Source of the DNA: a virus
IMG/VR virus record: IMGVR_UViG_3300027870_000353
Location: 1 to 39,779 of that record
DNA: 39,779 nt
Strand: one strand, 5' to 3'
Shown one piece after another: positions 22,983 to 32,763 of the stretch. The notes beneath the pieces are model-generated. The model had not been told where the DNA came from and did no database searches. It saw only the letters and a list, made by a program, of their open reading frames with translations. The position numbers were made by a program, and so were the translations under genes. The stretch's first letter is position 1, and each line of letters begins with the position of its first letter.

Positions 22983-23386
22983 GCGCGGGTAAGGTCATTC
23001 GCGCGCTGCTGATCGCCGACGGTGGCGTACTCGCGCTGTGCCCGGCTGCGCGGATCGTGGCAGGCGTCATTCCGCAAGGCTCGGCACTACCGGCGATCTC
23101 GGTGATGCGGATCAGTCACTACAGCGCTGCGCGCATCGATGCGCAGGCGCCGACTGGCCTGGCAACCAGCCGGGTCCAGGTGTCAGTTCTCACAAAGGAT
23201 TACGCGGTTGCGGACGCGCTGGTGATCGCGGCGCGCAAGGCGTGTAATTTCCAGCGCGGCAGCCTGGGCGGTGTGGCCGTCATCAGTGTCGTGCGCGACG
23301 TCGAGGGTCCTGACATGGAGAACGACGACGCGAGGATCCAGTATCGCACGATCGATTTTATGGTGACCTACCACGAGCCGAACTAG
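22979..23386 (+). CDS. Tail terminator-type protein (DUF3168)
   Basis: A 135-aa protein of the DUF3168/tail completion type (KVIRALLIADGGVLALCPAARI, GVIPQGSALPAISVMRIS, DDARIQYRTIDFMVTY). It caps the tail tube. The start is GTG at 22979, overlapping the upstream stop. Confidence 0.82.
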   Translation: MSAGKVIRALLIADGGVLALCPAARIVAGVIPQGSALPAISVMRISHYSAARIDAQAPTGLATSRVQVSVLTKDYAVADALVIAARKACNFQRGSLGGVAVISVVRDVEGPDMENDDARIQYRTIDFMVTYHEPN

Positions 23387-23407
23387 CAGTAACATTTTCA
23401 CCAACCC

Positions 23408-23438
23408 AAACCGCATAGCGTCCGCTTGCGGTTTTTTT
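23408..23438 (+). terminator. Rho-independent terminator/attenuator before the tail tube gene
   Basis: AAACCGCA (23408-23415) and TGCGGTTT (23427-23434) with an 11-base loop and a T-run to 23438. It separates the head-tail connector genes from the major tail protein gene. It may set their expression ratio under an antiterminated late transcript. Confidence 0.82.
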
Positions 23439-23455
23439 ACGTTTAGAGGAATACC

Positions 23456-24667
23456 ATGGGCACAGCAAGCGGAATCTTTAAGCAGGTCAAGTACAAAAAA
23501 GAGGTCACCTACGGCGTTGTGCCGGTGGCCGCATCCTCCCAGGCGATTCGGCGCGTCACGTCGAGCCTCGACATGACGAAGGACACCTACCAGTCCGGTG
23601 AAATTCGGCCCGACTTCCAGATGGCAGACTATCGTCACGGCACCCGCAAGGTGGGCGGCGCCATCAATGGCGAGCTCTCGGCCGGAACCTATAAGGACTT
23701 CATGGCTGCAGCGCTGAAAAAGGTATTTGCTGCGACCGCCCCAATCACCGGCGCTTCGATCACCATCGGCGGTGTGGCGGGTGCCTGGACCTTCACGCGC
23801 GCAGCTGGCTCCTTCCTCACCGACGGCGTCAAAGTTGGCGATGTTATCGCGCTCACCGCAGGTACATTCAACGTCGCGAACAGCAACAAGAATATTATGG
23901 TCACAAACGTGACTGCATTGGTACTGACCGGGCTGGTGGTAAACGGCACCGTACTGGTCACCGAGGGGCCTATCACCGGCGCGACGGTTACCGTCCGTGG
24001 CAAGAAGTCGCTTGTGCCGCAGACTGCCCACACCGACGAATCGTTCTCGATCGAGCACTGGTATCCGGACGTGCCGACCAGCGAAGTATTCAGCGGCTGC
24101 AAGGTGTCGAAGCTCGGGTTTGGCCTGCCACCGACCGGCATGGCAACCTGCGCGGTCGAATTCATGGGTAAGGACGGCCTCACCTCGGCAGCTGAATACT
24201 TCACCGCCCCGACGCCTGTAACCGCCACTGGCGTGATGGCGGCTGTGAACGGTGTGCTTCGGGTCGGCGGCGTGACTGTGGCAAATGTCACCGGGCTCTC
24301 GATCGACGTTGTATCAGGCCAAAGCGGCGAGCCCACTGTCGGCAGTAACACGGTGGCCTTCCAGGCCGCCGGCCGCGTCCTCGTCACCGGACAGATCACC
24401 GCCACATTCGACTCGACCGCTCTGCGTGACGCGTTCTACAACGAGACCGAAATCAGTCTGTATGCGGTCTTCACGGCCGACAACTCGGCTCTTTCCGATT
24501 TCGTCGCATTCAGCATGGGCCGCATCAAGGTGGGCGGTGCAGCGAAAGATGACGGCGAAAAGACCATCATCCAGACCTTCCCGTTCCAGGCTCTGCTCAA
24601 CATCGCCGGCGGCGCCGCACTGGCCACCGACCTCACCACCCTGGCTATCCAGGACAGCGCAGCGTAA
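23456..24667 (+). CDS. Tail tube (major tail) protein
   Basis: A 403-aa tail tube protein of the Phage_tube_2 type: N-terminal KQVKYKKEVTYGVVPVA, DYRHGTRKVGGAINGELSAGTYKDFMAAALKK, and a C-terminal half with SKLGFGLPPTGMATCAVEFMGKD and an extra beta domain. GAGGAATACC precedes the ATG. The polymer forms the inner tube of the long non-contractile tail. Confidence 0.9.
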   Translation: MGTASGIFKQVKYKKEVTYGVVPVAASSQAIRRVTSSLDMTKDTYQSGEIRPDFQMADYRHGTRKVGGAINGELSAGTYKDFMAAALKKVFAATAPITGASITIGGVAGAWTFTRAAGSFLTDGVKVGDVIALTAGTFNVANSNKNIMVTNVTALVLTGLVVNGTVLVTEGPITGATVTVRGKKSLVPQTAHTDESFSIEHWYPDVPTSEVFSGCKVSKLGFGLPPTGMATCAVEFMGKDGLTSAAEYFTAPTPVTATGVMAAVNGVLRVGGVTVANVTGLSIDVVSGQSGEPTVGSNTVAFQAAGRVLVTGQITATFDSTALRDAFYNETEISLYAVFTADNSALSDFVAFSMGRIKVGGAAKDDGEKTIIQTFPFQALLNIAGGAALATDLTTLAIQDSAA

Positions 24668-24764
24668 AGCTGCATAACCAGCACCGGCCGGCTCGCTGTC
24701 GCCCTTTCGCGGGGCGCGGCGGGCCTGCACGGGCATTTATCAACTCCCGCGAAAGTATCAAATC
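24668..24764. other. Structured gap after the tail tube gene
   Basis: A GC-rich leader with a short hairpin CGCCC (24700-24704)/GGGCG (24712-24716) and many GGC/GCC steps, and no T-run. It probably affects mRNA stability or the step down to the low-level chaperone gene. No gene seen. Confidence 0.35.
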
Positions 24765-25214
24765 ATGCAAAATCAACCACAACTGTCCGACCTGGCATTT
24801 AAGCTGATCACCGACCTCGATATCGATGCCTACGAGGACATTGCAGTTGGCCGCTTGGTCCTCCTGGATCCGAAAACCAAGGCACCCACCAGCTCCCACA
24901 TTGACCTGGCCAGCCCGGAGCACGAGGCCCGCAAGCGCATCGACCTGACGCGCACTCGCAAGCTGCGCGCCGAGTTCTCTAACACTGGCAAGGTGCCGGC
25001 ATCCGACCCTGTCGACGATATTGCCGACGAGACCGAGTATCTGGTCGCCTCGACGTTGGGCTGGAGCTTGACCGCCGGCGGCGCGCCGCTGCCATTCTCG
25101 GCTGATGCAGCTCGCCGTCTGTACACCGATCCCAAGAAACAATGGCTGCGGGCCCAGGTGCTGGCCGGTTTGAACAAGACCGAGCTTTTTATCAAGGACT
25201 CCGCAAAAGTCTAG
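24765..25214 (+). CDS. Tail assembly chaperone (lambda gpG-like)
   Basis: A 149-aa protein between tail tube and tape measure, in the place of lambda gpG. It is acidic and helical, as the class is. The next reading frame (-1) overlaps its end and stays open from 25106, so a G-GT type frameshift product is likely. No strong ribosome binding site is seen, which fits low expression. Confidence 0.78.
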   Translation: MQNQPQLSDLAFKLITDLDIDAYEDIAVGRLVLLDPKTKAPTSSHIDLASPEHEARKRIDLTRTRKLRAEFSNTGKVPASDPVDDIADETEYLVASTLGWSLTAGGAPLPFSADAARRLYTDPKKQWLRAQVLAGLNKTELFIKDSAKV

Positions 25215-25534
25215 CGGAGTATTGCCGCGCCCAGTACGAGCTGGGCGCGCGGCAAGGCGACGGCGCCAGCCTGCGGGTCCACCTACAGCGCCTGGGCAAA
25301 AACACCGGCCGATTTGATTCAAGGCTGATGCTCGAGTGCCCATTGCTGTGCCGGCCGATCTGGGAGGCATTCACCCGGCTGGGTCGCCCGCCGTCGATGA
25401 ACGGAATCGAGCGGATCTCGAATCAAGAGCTTGCGGCGTATCAGACGGTCTACGGTGTCCGGTTCTCACGGTGGGAGCTGGACACCTTGGCTTTGCTCGA
25501 CGCGATTGCGGTCGAGATTTCAAACAAGAAATGA
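25142..25534 (+). CDS. Tail chaperone extension (gpT-like), probably made by -1 frameshift
   Basis: This frame lies -1 relative to the chaperone and has no good internal start near the upstream stop, other than ATG 25142, which lacks a ribosome binding site. The residues after the stop (SLAEYCRAQYELGARQGD) run into a helical domain with WEAFTRLGR, GIERISNQELAAYQ and SRWELDTLALLDAI, which resembles the DUF1799-like partner of gpG. Slippage could occur on the five T at 25186-25190 or on A AAA G at 25205-25209; neither is a classic heptamer. The mature product would be the fused GT protein. Confidence 0.72.
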   Translation: MAAGPGAGRFEQDRAFYQGLRKSLAEYCRAQYELGARQGDGASLRVHLQRLGKNTGRFDSRLMLECPLLCRPIWEAFTRLGRPPSMNGIERISNQELAAYQTVYGVRFSRWELDTLALLDAIAVEISNKK

Positions 25535-25544
25535 AGGGACGGAC

Positions 25545-28500
25545 ATGATCGTTGGCGATATGGAAATTCGGCTACGGGCTGACATTGCTCGCCTGCAGGC
25601 GGATATGGACCGGGCGCGCCAGGTAGTCGGCGGTGCCATGGACCGCATGAGCCAGGCCGCCAACGTCGCGAAGGCTGCAATCGGCGCGATCGCTGGCCTG
25701 CTGTCGGTCGCAGCTTTTGCATCTTGGGTCCGAGGTGCAATCGATGCGGCCGACGCGGCCAGCAAACTGTCGGCCAAAACCGGCATTGCCGTCAAAGACC
25801 TGGCTGGGCTGCAAATGTCGTTTGAGCTGGGCGGTGTTGGCAGCGATGCCATGGCGAGCGCGATGTCGCGCTTATCCAAGGGCATGGTCGAAGGAAACAA
25901 GACGCTGGAAGTCCTTGGCGTCAGCGCCAAAAATGCCAGTGGAACATTCAAGAGCACGCGCGACGTTCTCTACACCCTGGCAGATAAATTTGGCGGCATG
26001 CAGGACGGCGCCCAAAAAACAGCCCTTGCGATTCAGCTTTTCGGGAAATCGGGCGCCGACCTGATTCCGATGCTCAACGGTGGCTCCGAGGCCATGCGCG
26101 AAATGGACGAGATGGCCATCAAGCTCGGCATGTCGATCAGCGAGGAAACGGCCAAGAAGGCCGAGGAATTCAACGACACGATGGACCTGGTCAAGATGGG
26201 CAGCGAAGGCGTCGCCCGTGGCATTGCTGCGGAACTGCTGCCGACGCTGTCGGGGCTGGCGGGGTCGTTCCTGACGACGATGACGGAGGGCGACAAGCTT
26301 GCCAAAACCGGGCAGTTCCTTGGCAACGTGTTCAAGTTTCTTTATTCCGCCGTCCTGGTCGTCGTCGAGGCGTTCAAAACGGCGGGCACCATGATCGGCG
26401 GCGTGCTCGCCAACGTCAGCAATGGCGTGGCTGGACTGGCCGAGATCGCGCAGAAGGTCATGGCGGGCGATTTCAAGGGCGCATTCGAATCGGCAGCGAT
26501 GACCGTGCGCAAGTCGAAGGAAATTATCGTCGCCGTCAGCGAGGACGTGTCGACCAGCTGGGGCGATACCGGCAAGACCATCACGGGCGTCTGGGACGGC
26601 GCCGGCGCCTCGGCAGTCGAGGCGATGGTAAAAGCGCGCCGGGCCGCCACCGTCCTCGTCGCAGATTCCGAGACAATTGCCAAAGCCGAAGCGAAGCGGA
26701 AAAAGGACGCCGAGGCCGCCGAGAAGGCGCTGGCAAAATTGCGCGAAGCTTTAAGTAACGAGCGTGCATCAGCATTTGAGGGAGCAATGGCCGAGGTAAG
26801 TGCCAACGAAGCGCTGGTAGCGACATTCGGAATGACTAAGCTTCAGATCGAAGCTCTTACCGTGGCAAGGATGCAGGACCGTCTGGCGCAACGCGCGTCA
26901 CTAGAACTGGATGCCGAGGATGTCGCGCAAATGGAGCGGATGATCCAGGTCCGGCAGCGGAACATGGCGGCGATTGCCCAGCTTGACGAGCTGGAACAGC
27001 AAAGAAGCATGTGGGCCTCGATCGAGAAGACCGCCCACGACACCTTCGTCAGCATCTTCGACAGCGGCAAGTCTGCCTTCGATCGGCTGCGCGACACCCT
27101 AAAAAATGGGTTGCTCGACCTGCTTTACCAGATGACCATCAAGAAATGGATCTTCAACATTGGCGCCTCGGTTTCTGGCGGTGGTGTCGCTGGCTTGGCC
27201 CAGGCGGCAACCGGTGGCGACGTTAGTGGCGGCGGGTTGAGTTCAGTTTCGGGCCTCGTATCCATGGCAAAGGCCGCATACTCGGCCATCAGCACGGGCT
27301 TCGCCGGGATCTCGACGGCGGTCGCGGATACTGTGCAGGGCGTGATGTATCAGACCGGTATGACCAGCCAGATCGCTGGCAATGGCGCCTTCGCCACGGG
27401 CGCCGGGACGGCAGTGAGCTACCTGGGCGGCGCCGCCGTCGGCGTATATGGCGGGCGCGCAATCTCGAATGGCTATTCAGCGATCGGTGGCGGCTCGGGA
27501 AATACCGCCGTTAATGCGGGCACGGCAATCGGTGCTGCTATCGGCAGCGTGATCCCAATTTTGGGCACCGCGTTCGGCGCTGCGATCGGTGGCGCCATCG
27601 GCGGCCTGGTCAACCGTGCTTTCGGCAGCAAGCCGAAGGAGACCGTCGCGACCCGGTTGACCGGCACCTTTTCCGGTGACACATTCACTGGGAATTCGGA
27701 GGCGGATTGGCTGAAAAAGGGCGGCTGGTTCCGTAGTGACAAACGCGGCACAGATAAAACCGCACTGACGGCGGCCGATACTGAACCGCTGGCGCAGGCC
27801 TTCAAGGCAATTAAGTCCGCCACCAGCGACTATGCCAGCGTGCTTGGGCTGAACGCCGACTCCATCGTTTCAGTCACCCGGACGATGAACATCACCATGA
27901 CCAAGGATCCGGCCAAGAACGCGGAGCTAGTCGAGAAGTACTTTGCGGACCTGGCGAACACCATGGCTCTGCAGCTTGTTCCAGCCGTTGCTCAGTTCAG
28001 CAAGATGGGAGAGTCGGCCGCAGTGACGTTGCAGCGGATCACGTTCGACTATGCCTTCCTGGACCAGGGGCTTGCCGCAATCGGCAAGACGTTCGGTGCA
28101 GTGGGCGTGCAATCGATCGCAGCTCGTGAACGCTTGATCGAGCTGTCCGGCGGGATCGAAAACTTCGGCAAGAGCTCGGCATTCTTCGCGCAGAACTTCT
28201 TGAGCGATGCGGAGCGCCTTGCACCTGTTTCCGCGTCCGTCCGCAAGTCGATGCGAGAACTGAATCTTTCCTGGGTCGACACCCGCGAGGAGTTTAAGAA
28301 TGTCGTCCTCGGCCTCGACCTGACGACTGAAACAGGGGCCAAGACCTACGCTGCCTTGATGAAGGTGCAGGAGGGGTTCGCTCAGGTGTATCCGGCGATG
28401 CAAGACGCTACCGATGCTCAGGCGCTCCAGGCCAAGGCCCGCGAGAACCTGACAAACGCATACGGCCGGGAAACCGACGCACTGCGCACGCTGATCGACG

Positions 28501-29189
28501 GCATGAAGTCTGCGCGCTCGAGCACGCTCGCCTACAAGGATTCCCTGTCCCTGGGCAGCCTGTCCACGCTGACGCCTCTGGAAAAGGCTGCTGAAGCTCA
28601 ACGGCAGTACGAGGCCAGTCTTGCCAAGGTTCGGGCCCGCCCTGGCGATGCCGAGGCATACGGTGCATCCCAGTCGGCTGCGACCGCGTACTTGACGGCA
28701 AGCCAGGTAATCAACGCCAGCAGCGACGCCCAGGTGCAAGCGGTCGCCCGGGTGCAGGCGGACATGGCCATGCTGGCTGAATTGGCCGGCTCGCAGATGA
28801 CCGACTCCCAGCTGCAGCTGACGGAAATGGAGAAGCAGTACGGACAGCTGGTCACGTTGAATGAGACCGTGCTCAGCTTCCGCGACGCGCTGCTCGCTGT
28901 CTATGCCCTCCAGTCGGAGGCCGCCGTTGCGGCAGCTCCCGACCAGTTCCCGGAAATCAACTATTCGGAAATGGGAACGGCAAACATGGCGCCGTTGGTC
29001 GCCGAGATCGTCGCGCTCCGTCAAGAGGTCGCGGCGCTTCGTGCCGACCAGCAGCAGCAAACGGGTGCCCTGATGCAGAACAACGAGCAGGTGAATATGG
29101 CGGCGGCGGACCGCGTGGTCGCTGGTGCAACTGCGGCAACGCTCAGCGCGGCCTGGAAAGAGCAGAGCGAAACGGATATTGTGAAATGA
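25545..29189 (+). CDS. Tape measure protein
   Basis: A 1214-aa protein that sets tail length. The true start is ATG 25545 (AAGGGACGGAC upstream), not the longer frame from 25431. The N-terminus is coiled coil (ADIARLQADMDRARQVV), followed by hydrophobic segments (AAIGAIAGLLSVAAFASWV near 45-60 and a Gly/Ala-rich one near 700-730, ILGTAFGAAIGGAIGGLV). The charged middle has heavy helical repeats, and the C-terminus is helical with a final coiled coil. One codon averages about 1.5 angstrom of tail in this class, implying a tail near 180 nm. Confidence 0.95.
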   Translation: MIVGDMEIRLRADIARLQADMDRARQVVGGAMDRMSQAANVAKAAIGAIAGLLSVAAFASWVRGAIDAADAASKLSAKTGIAVKDLAGLQMSFELGGVGSDAMASAMSRLSKGMVEGNKTLEVLGVSAKNASGTFKSTRDVLYTLADKFGGMQDGAQKTALAIQLFGKSGADLIPMLNGGSEAMREMDEMAIKLGMSISEETAKKAEEFNDTMDLVKMGSEGVARGIAAELLPTLSGLAGSFLTTMTEGDKLAKTGQFLGNVFKFLYSAVLVVVEAFKTAGTMIGGVLANVSNGVAGLAEIAQKVMAGDFKGAFESAAMTVRKSKEIIVAVSEDVSTSWGDTGKTITGVWDGAGASAVEAMVKARRAATVLVADSETIAKAEAKRKKDAEAAEKALAKLREALSNERASAFEGAMAEVSANEALVATFGMTKLQIEALTVARMQDRLAQRASLELDAEDVAQMERMIQVRQRNMAAIAQLDELEQQRSMWASIEKTAHDTFVSIFDSGKSAFDRLRDTLKNGLLDLLYQMTIKKWIFNIGASVSGGGVAGLAQAATGGDVSGGGLSSVSGLVSMAKAAYSAISTGFAGISTAVADTVQGVMYQTGMTSQIAGNGAFATGAGTAVSYLGGAAVGVYGGRAISNGYSAIGGGSGNTAVNAGTAIGAAIGSVIPILGTAFGAAIGGAIGGLVNRAFGSKPKETVATRLTGTFSGDTFTGNSEADWLKKGGWFRSDKRGTDKTALTAADTEPLAQAFKAIKSATSDYASVLGLNADSIVSVTRTMNITMTKDPAKNAELVEKYFADLANTMALQLVPAVAQFSKMGESAAVTLQRITFDYAFLDQGLAAIGKTFGAVGVQSIAARERLIELSGGIENFGKSSAFFAQNFLSDAERLAPVSASVRKSMRELNLSWVDTREEFKNVVLGLDLTTETGAKTYAALMKVQEGFAQVYPAMQDATDAQALQAKARENLTNAYGRETDALRTLIDGMKSARSSTLAYKDSLSLGSLSTLTPLEKAAEAQRQYEASLAKVRARPGDAEAYGASQSAATAYLTASQVINASSDAQVQAVARVQADMAMLAELAGSQMTDSQLQLTEMEKQYGQLVTLNETVLSFRDALLAVYALQSEAAVAAAPDQFPEINYSEMGTANMAPLVAEIVALRQEVAALRADQQQQTGALMQNNEQVNMAAADRVVAGATAATLSAAWKEQSETDIVK

Positions 29190-30646
29190 AGACTGACGCC
29201 GAATGGGCGGCGTGGTTGGATGATTCCGACGCGCGCCGCGTGACCTTGTACCGGATGACAGCCAACAGCGGTGCTGGCGACTTCACCCGCCGGCTGTCCA
29301 ATAAACACTTCGGGAATGCAGCCGCGGCCACGCCTTACCAGACGACCGTATCCGGTGGCCTGAAGGTGACCGAGTCGATCTCGTTGTCCGGCCAGGCCAG
29401 CCTTTCTGCGGGCGATATCGAGAATTTCAACCCGAACGGCGATCTCGACTCATGGCTGGACGACGTCTGGGCGAACAAGCCTTTCGAGGTGCTGGCTGGC
29501 GACGTGACTTGGGCCGAGTCGGATTTCCGCCAGATTTTCAATGGCGTTCAGGCGGAGATTGGTTCGAAGAGCCGCAAGGCTCTAAACATCAAGATCCGTG
29601 ACAAGTTCCAGCGCTTGAACACGCCGATCAGCGAGGCGAAGCTCGGCGGCAGCACCCCGAACAAGGACGCGCTGATTCCGCTGTGCTTTGGCGAGTGCCA
29701 CAACATCACGCCGCTGCTGATCGACCCGGCGACCCTGCAGTACCAGGTGCACGACGGCCCAGTCGAGGATATTTTCGATGTACGGGACAACGGACGCAAG
29801 GTAAATGCCACGGTCAATAATGCAACGGGCAAGTTCACGCTCGCGGCGACGCCCGTGGGAGCTGTCACCTGCAGCGTCCTGGGAGACAAGCCGAGCGGGG
29901 TCTACAGCGACACGATCTCGAAGCTCGTACAGCGCATCGTGATGGGCTACGGTAAGGCGACCGATCGCTTTACGTCGGGCGACCTGGACGCGGCAAACCT
30001 GGCCGCCTTCGAATCCGCGCACACGCAGACGGTGGGCCTGTACGTCAGCGATCGCATGAACGTGATCGACGCGATCGCCCAGCTGGCCGGCAGTGTCGGT
30101 GCACAGGCGGTCCCATCGCGCGCCGGCCTGCTTCGGCTCATCCAGATCAGTTTCCCCGGCACCGCTGCGGTCGATTTCCCGCGTTCTGGCCAGCTCGACA
30201 GTTCGATTCAGATCGTCGCCAGGAGCGAAGTAGTCGCCGCGGTCAAGATCGGCTATTGCCGGAATTACACGCCGCAGCCTGGCCTGCTGACGAACATTCC
30301 AGCCCAGCACAAGGACCTGTATGCCACGGACTGGCTCTCGCAGACTCAGACCGATTCGGCCGTCAAGGCCGCGTACAAGCTCAACGACGAGCCGGTCCAG
30401 CGGAATACCTGCCTGATGGTCGGGTCTGACGCCCTGGCCGAGGCCGCGCGCGAGCTGGGCATTCGCAAAGTCGTCCGGACGACCTATCGGTTCGAGGCGC
30501 CGCCGACGGCGATGCTGTATGAGCTGGGCCAAACCTGCCGCCTGTTCAGTAATCGATTTGGCCTGGCCGCTGGCAAGTACGGCGTTATCACCGCGCTTGC
30601 GCCGGACTGGTCAAATTTCCATGTTACGGTCGAGGTAACTATATAA
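29186..30646 (+). CDS. Tail tip/baseplate hub-region protein
   Basis: A 486-aa protein directly after the tape measure (overlap ATGA). The N-terminal part (about 1-140) resembles phage distal-tail-type beta domains (RVTLYRMTANSGAG...), with a later GPVEDIFDVRDNGRKV domain. It is of the type found between tape measure and tail fibre in Burkholderiales siphophages. A role in the tail tip is inferred from place. Confidence 0.72.
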   Translation: MKTDAEWAAWLDDSDARRVTLYRMTANSGAGDFTRRLSNKHFGNAAAATPYQTTVSGGLKVTESISLSGQASLSAGDIENFNPNGDLDSWLDDVWANKPFEVLAGDVTWAESDFRQIFNGVQAEIGSKSRKALNIKIRDKFQRLNTPISEAKLGGSTPNKDALIPLCFGECHNITPLLIDPATLQYQVHDGPVEDIFDVRDNGRKVNATVNNATGKFTLAATPVGAVTCSVLGDKPSGVYSDTISKLVQRIVMGYGKATDRFTSGDLDAANLAAFESAHTQTVGLYVSDRMNVIDAIAQLAGSVGAQAVPSRAGLLRLIQISFPGTAAVDFPRSGQLDSSIQIVARSEVVAAVKIGYCRNYTPQPGLLTNIPAQHKDLYATDWLSQTQTDSAVKAAYKLNDEPVQRNTCLMVGSDALAEAARELGIRKVVRTTYRFEAPPTAMLYELGQTCRLFSNRFGLAAGKYGVITALAPDWSNFHVTVEVTI

Positions 30647-32149
30647 ATGGCAACTCCAAAGAACGACCGCGATGTGCTGATCCTGGCGGGACCCCGCACG
30701 GTGAATCTGCCGACCGCGGCCATCGACCTGTCGCCGACAACGAATGCTTTCCACGTTGATACGGGCGGCGGCTTCGATCCTGCCTCGATCTCGTTTGTCG
30801 CTAAGCTGACGGACCTGGAGGGAACTATCACCTTCACCGCAAGTGGCGCAACGCTCACCTCGGTGACCGCAAACAGTGCGGTTGTCACCTACGCGAACAT
30901 GCCTGGCGCCACGGCGACGGTCACTGCCTCCATCACGGTTAATGGAACGACGTTCAGCAAGACCGTGCCGATCACGAAGGTGCTCGACGGCGCGGCCGGT
31001 AGTGCAGGAGCGGCTGGCCTCAACAACGCGACGGTCACCATTTACCAGCGCACAAACAGCACGGTCGCCCCAACGCTGCCGAGCGCCACGACGACCTACA
31101 CGTTTTCCAATGGTGCCTTGAGTGGGCTGAACAACGGATGGAGCACTTCACCACCATCCTCTACCCTGAGTGGGGCGTATCTGCATGTCTCGACTGCGAC
31201 AGCGTCGGCAAGCACTGCGACGGACACGATCGCTGCCGGCGAATGGGCCACGCCGAAGATCCAAGCTCAGAACGGAGCCAGCATCAACAACATTGTGCCG
31301 GACCCGACCTATCGTGACCTCGGCTTCTGGAACCGCAATATCACCGGTAACTCGGTGATCGACTATTCTGCTGGCAGCACGACCTGGAAGATGGCGAGCA
31401 GCCTCAAAATTCAGGAGACCGCCAATACCCTGGTCGACACCAGCACGGGCTATTTCCCTATGACCCCGGGCGCAACCTATCGGGTCGAGATCCAGGTCTT
31501 CCTCAGCACCGGCTTCACCGGCTCGTTCTCGCCTTTCTGGTATGTCCCGGGCGCCCAGTACCATCCGATGGGATGCCCGGCCACCGGATCGACCTGGGCC
31601 GGTGACGGCTTGCAGATCTCGTTTAACACGAGCTCGACTAAAAACGCGATCACGACCTACACGGCTGTCTTCACAGTGCCTGCCAACGGAACCAGTTTCC
31701 AGGGGCAGATCCGCTTCAAGACCCAGATGTCGGCAGGCTACATCGAGGTTGGCAGCGTCAGCCTCGTGCGGATGGCTAACACCGAGCTGATTCCCCCAAG
31801 TGTGACACTGACGACGCCGATTATCGTGACCGGGTTCAGCGTCGCCTCTCTGTCGGATTTGAGCGGAAGCGGCGGCGCCGCCGGCGTGGTCAGCAGCCGT
31901 TCATACGGCGCCAGGACGGCCAGTGCCAGCGGCGGAACTTCGCCCTACACCTACAGCTGGAGCGTCAGTCAGTCTGCCGGAACATACCCCATCACCAGTT
32001 CGGGGAACACCACGGCGACCATCACGCTTGGTGGCAAAGGCAAGGACGAGTCGAATGATGCAACAGTGACGGTCACCGTTAACGATTCGAGCGGGTTCAG
32101 CGCGACCAAGTCATTCAACCTGTCTGAAGTCCACGGGACGCCACCATGA
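30647..32149 (+). CDS. Tail tip adhesin-like protein
   Basis: A 500-aa protein starting directly after the previous stop. It has a beta-rich N-terminus, a collagen-like patch (GAAGSAGAAGLN) and then a NNATVTIYQRTNSTVAPTLP region of the kind seen at the C-terminus of gpJ-type host-specificity proteins. A carbohydrate-binding-like module with VPDPTYRDLGFWNRN follows, and the end is an Ig/PKD-like fold (SGGTSPYTYSWSVSQSAGTY). It is likely exposed at the tail tip and involved in host binding. Confidence 0.68.
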   Translation: MATPKNDRDVLILAGPRTVNLPTAAIDLSPTTNAFHVDTGGGFDPASISFVAKLTDLEGTITFTASGATLTSVTANSAVVTYANMPGATATVTASITVNGTTFSKTVPITKVLDGAAGSAGAAGLNNATVTIYQRTNSTVAPTLPSATTTYTFSNGALSGLNNGWSTSPPSSTLSGAYLHVSTATASASTATDTIAAGEWATPKIQAQNGASINNIVPDPTYRDLGFWNRNITGNSVIDYSAGSTTWKMASSLKIQETANTLVDTSTGYFPMTPGATYRVEIQVFLSTGFTGSFSPFWYVPGAQYHPMGCPATGSTWAGDGLQISFNTSSTKNAITTYTAVFTVPANGTSFQGQIRFKTQMSAGYIEVGSVSLVRMANTELIPPSVTLTTPIIVTGFSVASLSDLSGSGGAAGVVSSRSYGARTASASGGTSPYTYSWSVSQSAGTYPITSSGNTTATITLGGKGKDESNDATVTVTVNDSSGFSATKSFNLSEVHGTPP

Positions 32150-32763
32150 TCAAGCGCTATTACGCCGAGGTGCTTCCAGACGGCACTGTGGAGCAAACAC
32201 TCATTGTCAGCGATCCGGATGAGGGGCCGCCACAGCTGCCAGAGACCGTGCACGATTTCTACCCGATCCCAGGTCCGTTGGGCTGGACCCCGCCGCGCGC
32301 TGGGATGGTGAAAAAGTGGATTGACGGTACCGATGTCTGGGTCAGCACGGCGGACCTCGAAACGCAGAAGGCCGAGTCCATTGCGAAGGCCTACAAGGAC
32401 GTCGACGACGTCTACCGCGACGCCGTGGGCAATCGCACCACCGAATACAACGAGGCCGAGCAGGACGCACTGGCGTTCAAGGCGGCCGGCTACACCGGTA
32501 CGGTGAGCGAGTACGTCTCATCGTACGCTCAATACAACCCGACCGGGGTGGTGCAGTCCGATCAATGGGCGGCGGACGTGATCATCGCGCGCGCGAACGC
32601 CTTCCGGACGGCCCAGCGCCTGATGCGCAGTGTGCGCTTCGCGCGCCAGGCCCAGATGCAGGCTGCCGCGAATGACCAGGAGCTTGCAACAGCGGTCGCA
32701 CTCTGGTCCGGATTCATTGCGCAGCTGCGCATACAACTTGGCCTGCCACCTAAAGGGGATTGA
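32146..32763 (+). CDS. Tail fibre-associated hypothetical protein
   Basis: A 205-aa protein with a beta-like N-terminal part (YYAEVLPDGTVEQTLIVSD) and a helical second half (ETQKAESIAKAYKDVDDVYR and ANAFRTAQRLMRSVRFARQAQ). It overlaps the previous gene (ATGA) and ends directly before the next. It may be a fibre assembly factor; this is inference. Confidence 0.6.
   Translation: MIKRYYAEVLPDGTVEQTLIVSDPDEGPPQLPETVHDFYPIPGPLGWTPPRAGMVKKWIDGTDVWVSTADLETQKAESIAKAYKDVDDVYRDAVGNRTTEYNEAEQDALAFKAAGYTGTVSEYVSSYAQYNPTGVVQSDQWAADVIIARANAFRTAQRLMRSVRFARQAQMQAAANDQELATAVALWSGFIAQLRIQLGLPPKGD

Noticed and set aside
27927-29060. Minus-strand open frame (377 codons) opposite the tape measure
   Set aside because: Shadow frame; composition follows the opposite strand's third codon positions.
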